DNA of 64,000 nucleotides from Limnanthes douglasii subsp. nivea (Eukaryota; Streptophyta; Magnoliopsida; Brassicales; Limnanthaceae): NCBI GenBank assembly GCA_036936605.1, contig JAUPFV010000004.1, forward strand, positions 65,620,352 through 65,684,351, read 5' to 3'. This document shows positions 63,085 to 64,000 of the stretch, piece after piece. The notes under the pieces were generated by a model. The model saw only the letters and a list, made by a program, of their open reading frames with translations, was not told the origin of the DNA and searched no databases. Every line of letters starts with the position of its first letter. Positions within the stretch are counted from its first letter, which is position 1. The translations under genes were made by a program, and so were the position numbers.

Positions 63085-63684
63085 GAATAAAGGTACCACT
63101 AAATACCCTCTCAACTACCTAATTACCCACTAGTATCCGAAAATAGGACACTGTCACTTGGTATCTCCATCTAAAGTTTGGACAAATATACTCTCAAATA
63201 TATATATATATATATGCTGGTACATTCACTAGTACTAACTTGAGGGTTTGAAAAACTAACATGAGGGTTGTTTGAAAAATATACTTGAGAGTTGTTTGAA
63301 AAACATACCTGAGTGTTGTTTGCAACTCTCTCTATTTCTTGAGAGTTGTTACTGGTGAAATTTTAGTTTTTGAAAAAAATCAAAAAAATATCATCAATGG
63401 ATCTAGTTTTGTTCATCTTAAAAAAACAAAAGCGATGGTACTTTCCTATATGTTTTCCGAGCTCCGATTTGAAATATATAGATCTTTAAAAATAAAGTAA
63501 GAAAGAAAAAGAAATTTTGGTTACGTGGTTGTTGATGAAGGGTGAGGGTAGTTAGGGTATTAAAATAATGTTAGGTATTAAGTCGGAGTGTAATAATTGA
63601 GATGAGTATTAAGAGGTAATAAAACGAAACTTGGTACTAGATAGACCTATAATAATTGAGTGGGTACTTAAAAGGTAATTTTCC
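63085..63684. mobile_element. Mutator-like MITE, 600 bp
   Basis: 9-bp duplication TTAAGAGAA/TTAAAAGAA (63,076-63,084 and 63,685-63,693) and imperfect ~23-bp inverted ends (GAATAAAGGTACCACTAAAT against complement GGAAAATTACCTTTTAAGTA). Splits array copy 3; the empty site is seen in copies 1 and 2 as TTAAGAGAAATATAATTT and similar. Non-coding. Confidence 0.85.
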
Positions 63685-64000
63685 TTAAAAGAAATGTAAT
63701 TTACATAAAAAATTATGATGGTAAAGATGTAAGAGAAGGGTTACCATTCATAAGCACAATAAAAATATTTCATAACAAAAAATTCCAAACATTAAAATCT
63801 AATTTATAGGGAATGAATGAGAGAGAAAACTAAAACCCCCAAAATAAATAATTGTATAAAACACGTACCTTTCTGAAGTAATTTATTTATTTTAATTGTG
63901 GTAAAGAGAAAAAAAAATCTCCCCAACAATAGAAAATAGAACAAAATACGATTTTGTTTTTAAAAAAAATATATATATAACAGATTGAAAGAAAATAAAA

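Larger units (their letters stand above)
48545..64000 (-). repeat. Tandem array of ~0.8-kb promoter-like units, interrupted
   Basis: Four copies in the same orientation: copy 1 at 48,545-49,166 plus 59,765-59,921 (split by element B); copy 2 at about 61,385-62,360; copy 3 at about 62,400-63,084 plus 63,694-63,780; copy 4 from 63,785, cut by the window end. Shared landmarks are AACATTAAATCTAATTTA, ATCTACCCAACAATAGAAAA, AAAATTACTTACAAAAAT and AATTACTGATCCAAA. On the minus strand each full copy has a TATAAATAC box, a CT-rich leader with CCTCTCACCTTTCCTCTCT, and a GTAAGTAATTT splice-donor-like site, but no long reading frame. It may be a duplicated 5' gene end or a non-autonomous element. Confidence 0.75.

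Overview
The window is nuclear DNA from a flowering plant, most likely a dicot. It is AT-rich, has two intron-containing plant housekeeping genes with GT-AG introns, and most of the rest is plant-type retrotransposon sequence (L1-type LINEs, Ty3/Gypsy elements of the Tat type, Ty1/Copia pieces) plus small non-autonomous DNA elements. The family or species cannot be fixed from the sequence alone. There is no CRISPR array, operon, rRNA or functional tRNA gene.

Layout. 1-5.5 kb: gene-poor, with a 521-bp tandem duplication and a reversed tRNA-derived SINE. 5.5-9.3 kb: an inverted LINE relic. 9.47-18.7 kb: a scrambled Gypsy region. Element C is patched with a Copia 3' end and a LINE scrap, and its truncated right LTR abuts the 5' half of an antisense ORF from a second element (D). 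18.7-20.1 kb: Copia debris. 20.4-26.0 kb: a nearly complete but broken LINE. 26.25-30.43 kb (+): organellar methionyl-tRNA synthetase, 11 exons, 608 aa. 31.0-34.5 kb (-): cytosolic-type UDP-xylose synthase, 12 coding exons, 340 aa, convergent with the synthetase and carrying a MITE in an intron. 36.04-46.66 kb: complete Gypsy element A (517-bp LTRs, TTGTA target duplication), gag-pol on the minus strand. 47.5-48.5 kb: a LINE RT relic and an old LTR fragment. 48.5-64.0 kb: a tandem array of about 0.8-kb promoter-like units. It is interrupted by complete Gypsy element B (49,167-59,764, ATATT target duplication, three LTR copies) and by three Mutator-like MITEs with 8-9-bp duplications.

The most interesting system is a trait shared by the Gypsy elements. 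Each carries, antisense to gag-pol, a separate gene (aORF) with its own ACGT-plus-TATA promoter. In A and B this gene has two exons with a phase-1 intron at the same place. It is uninterrupted in A (858 aa) and B (895 aa), although gag-pol in both has many stops and frameshifts. Between the convergent ends of aORF and pol lie a conserved block of about 50 bp and a short-repeat array. In A and C that array is made of palindromes, and in C the two palindrome arms co-vary. A and B also share one in-frame UAG at the same protease/RT junction, a candidate for readthrough or splicing control.
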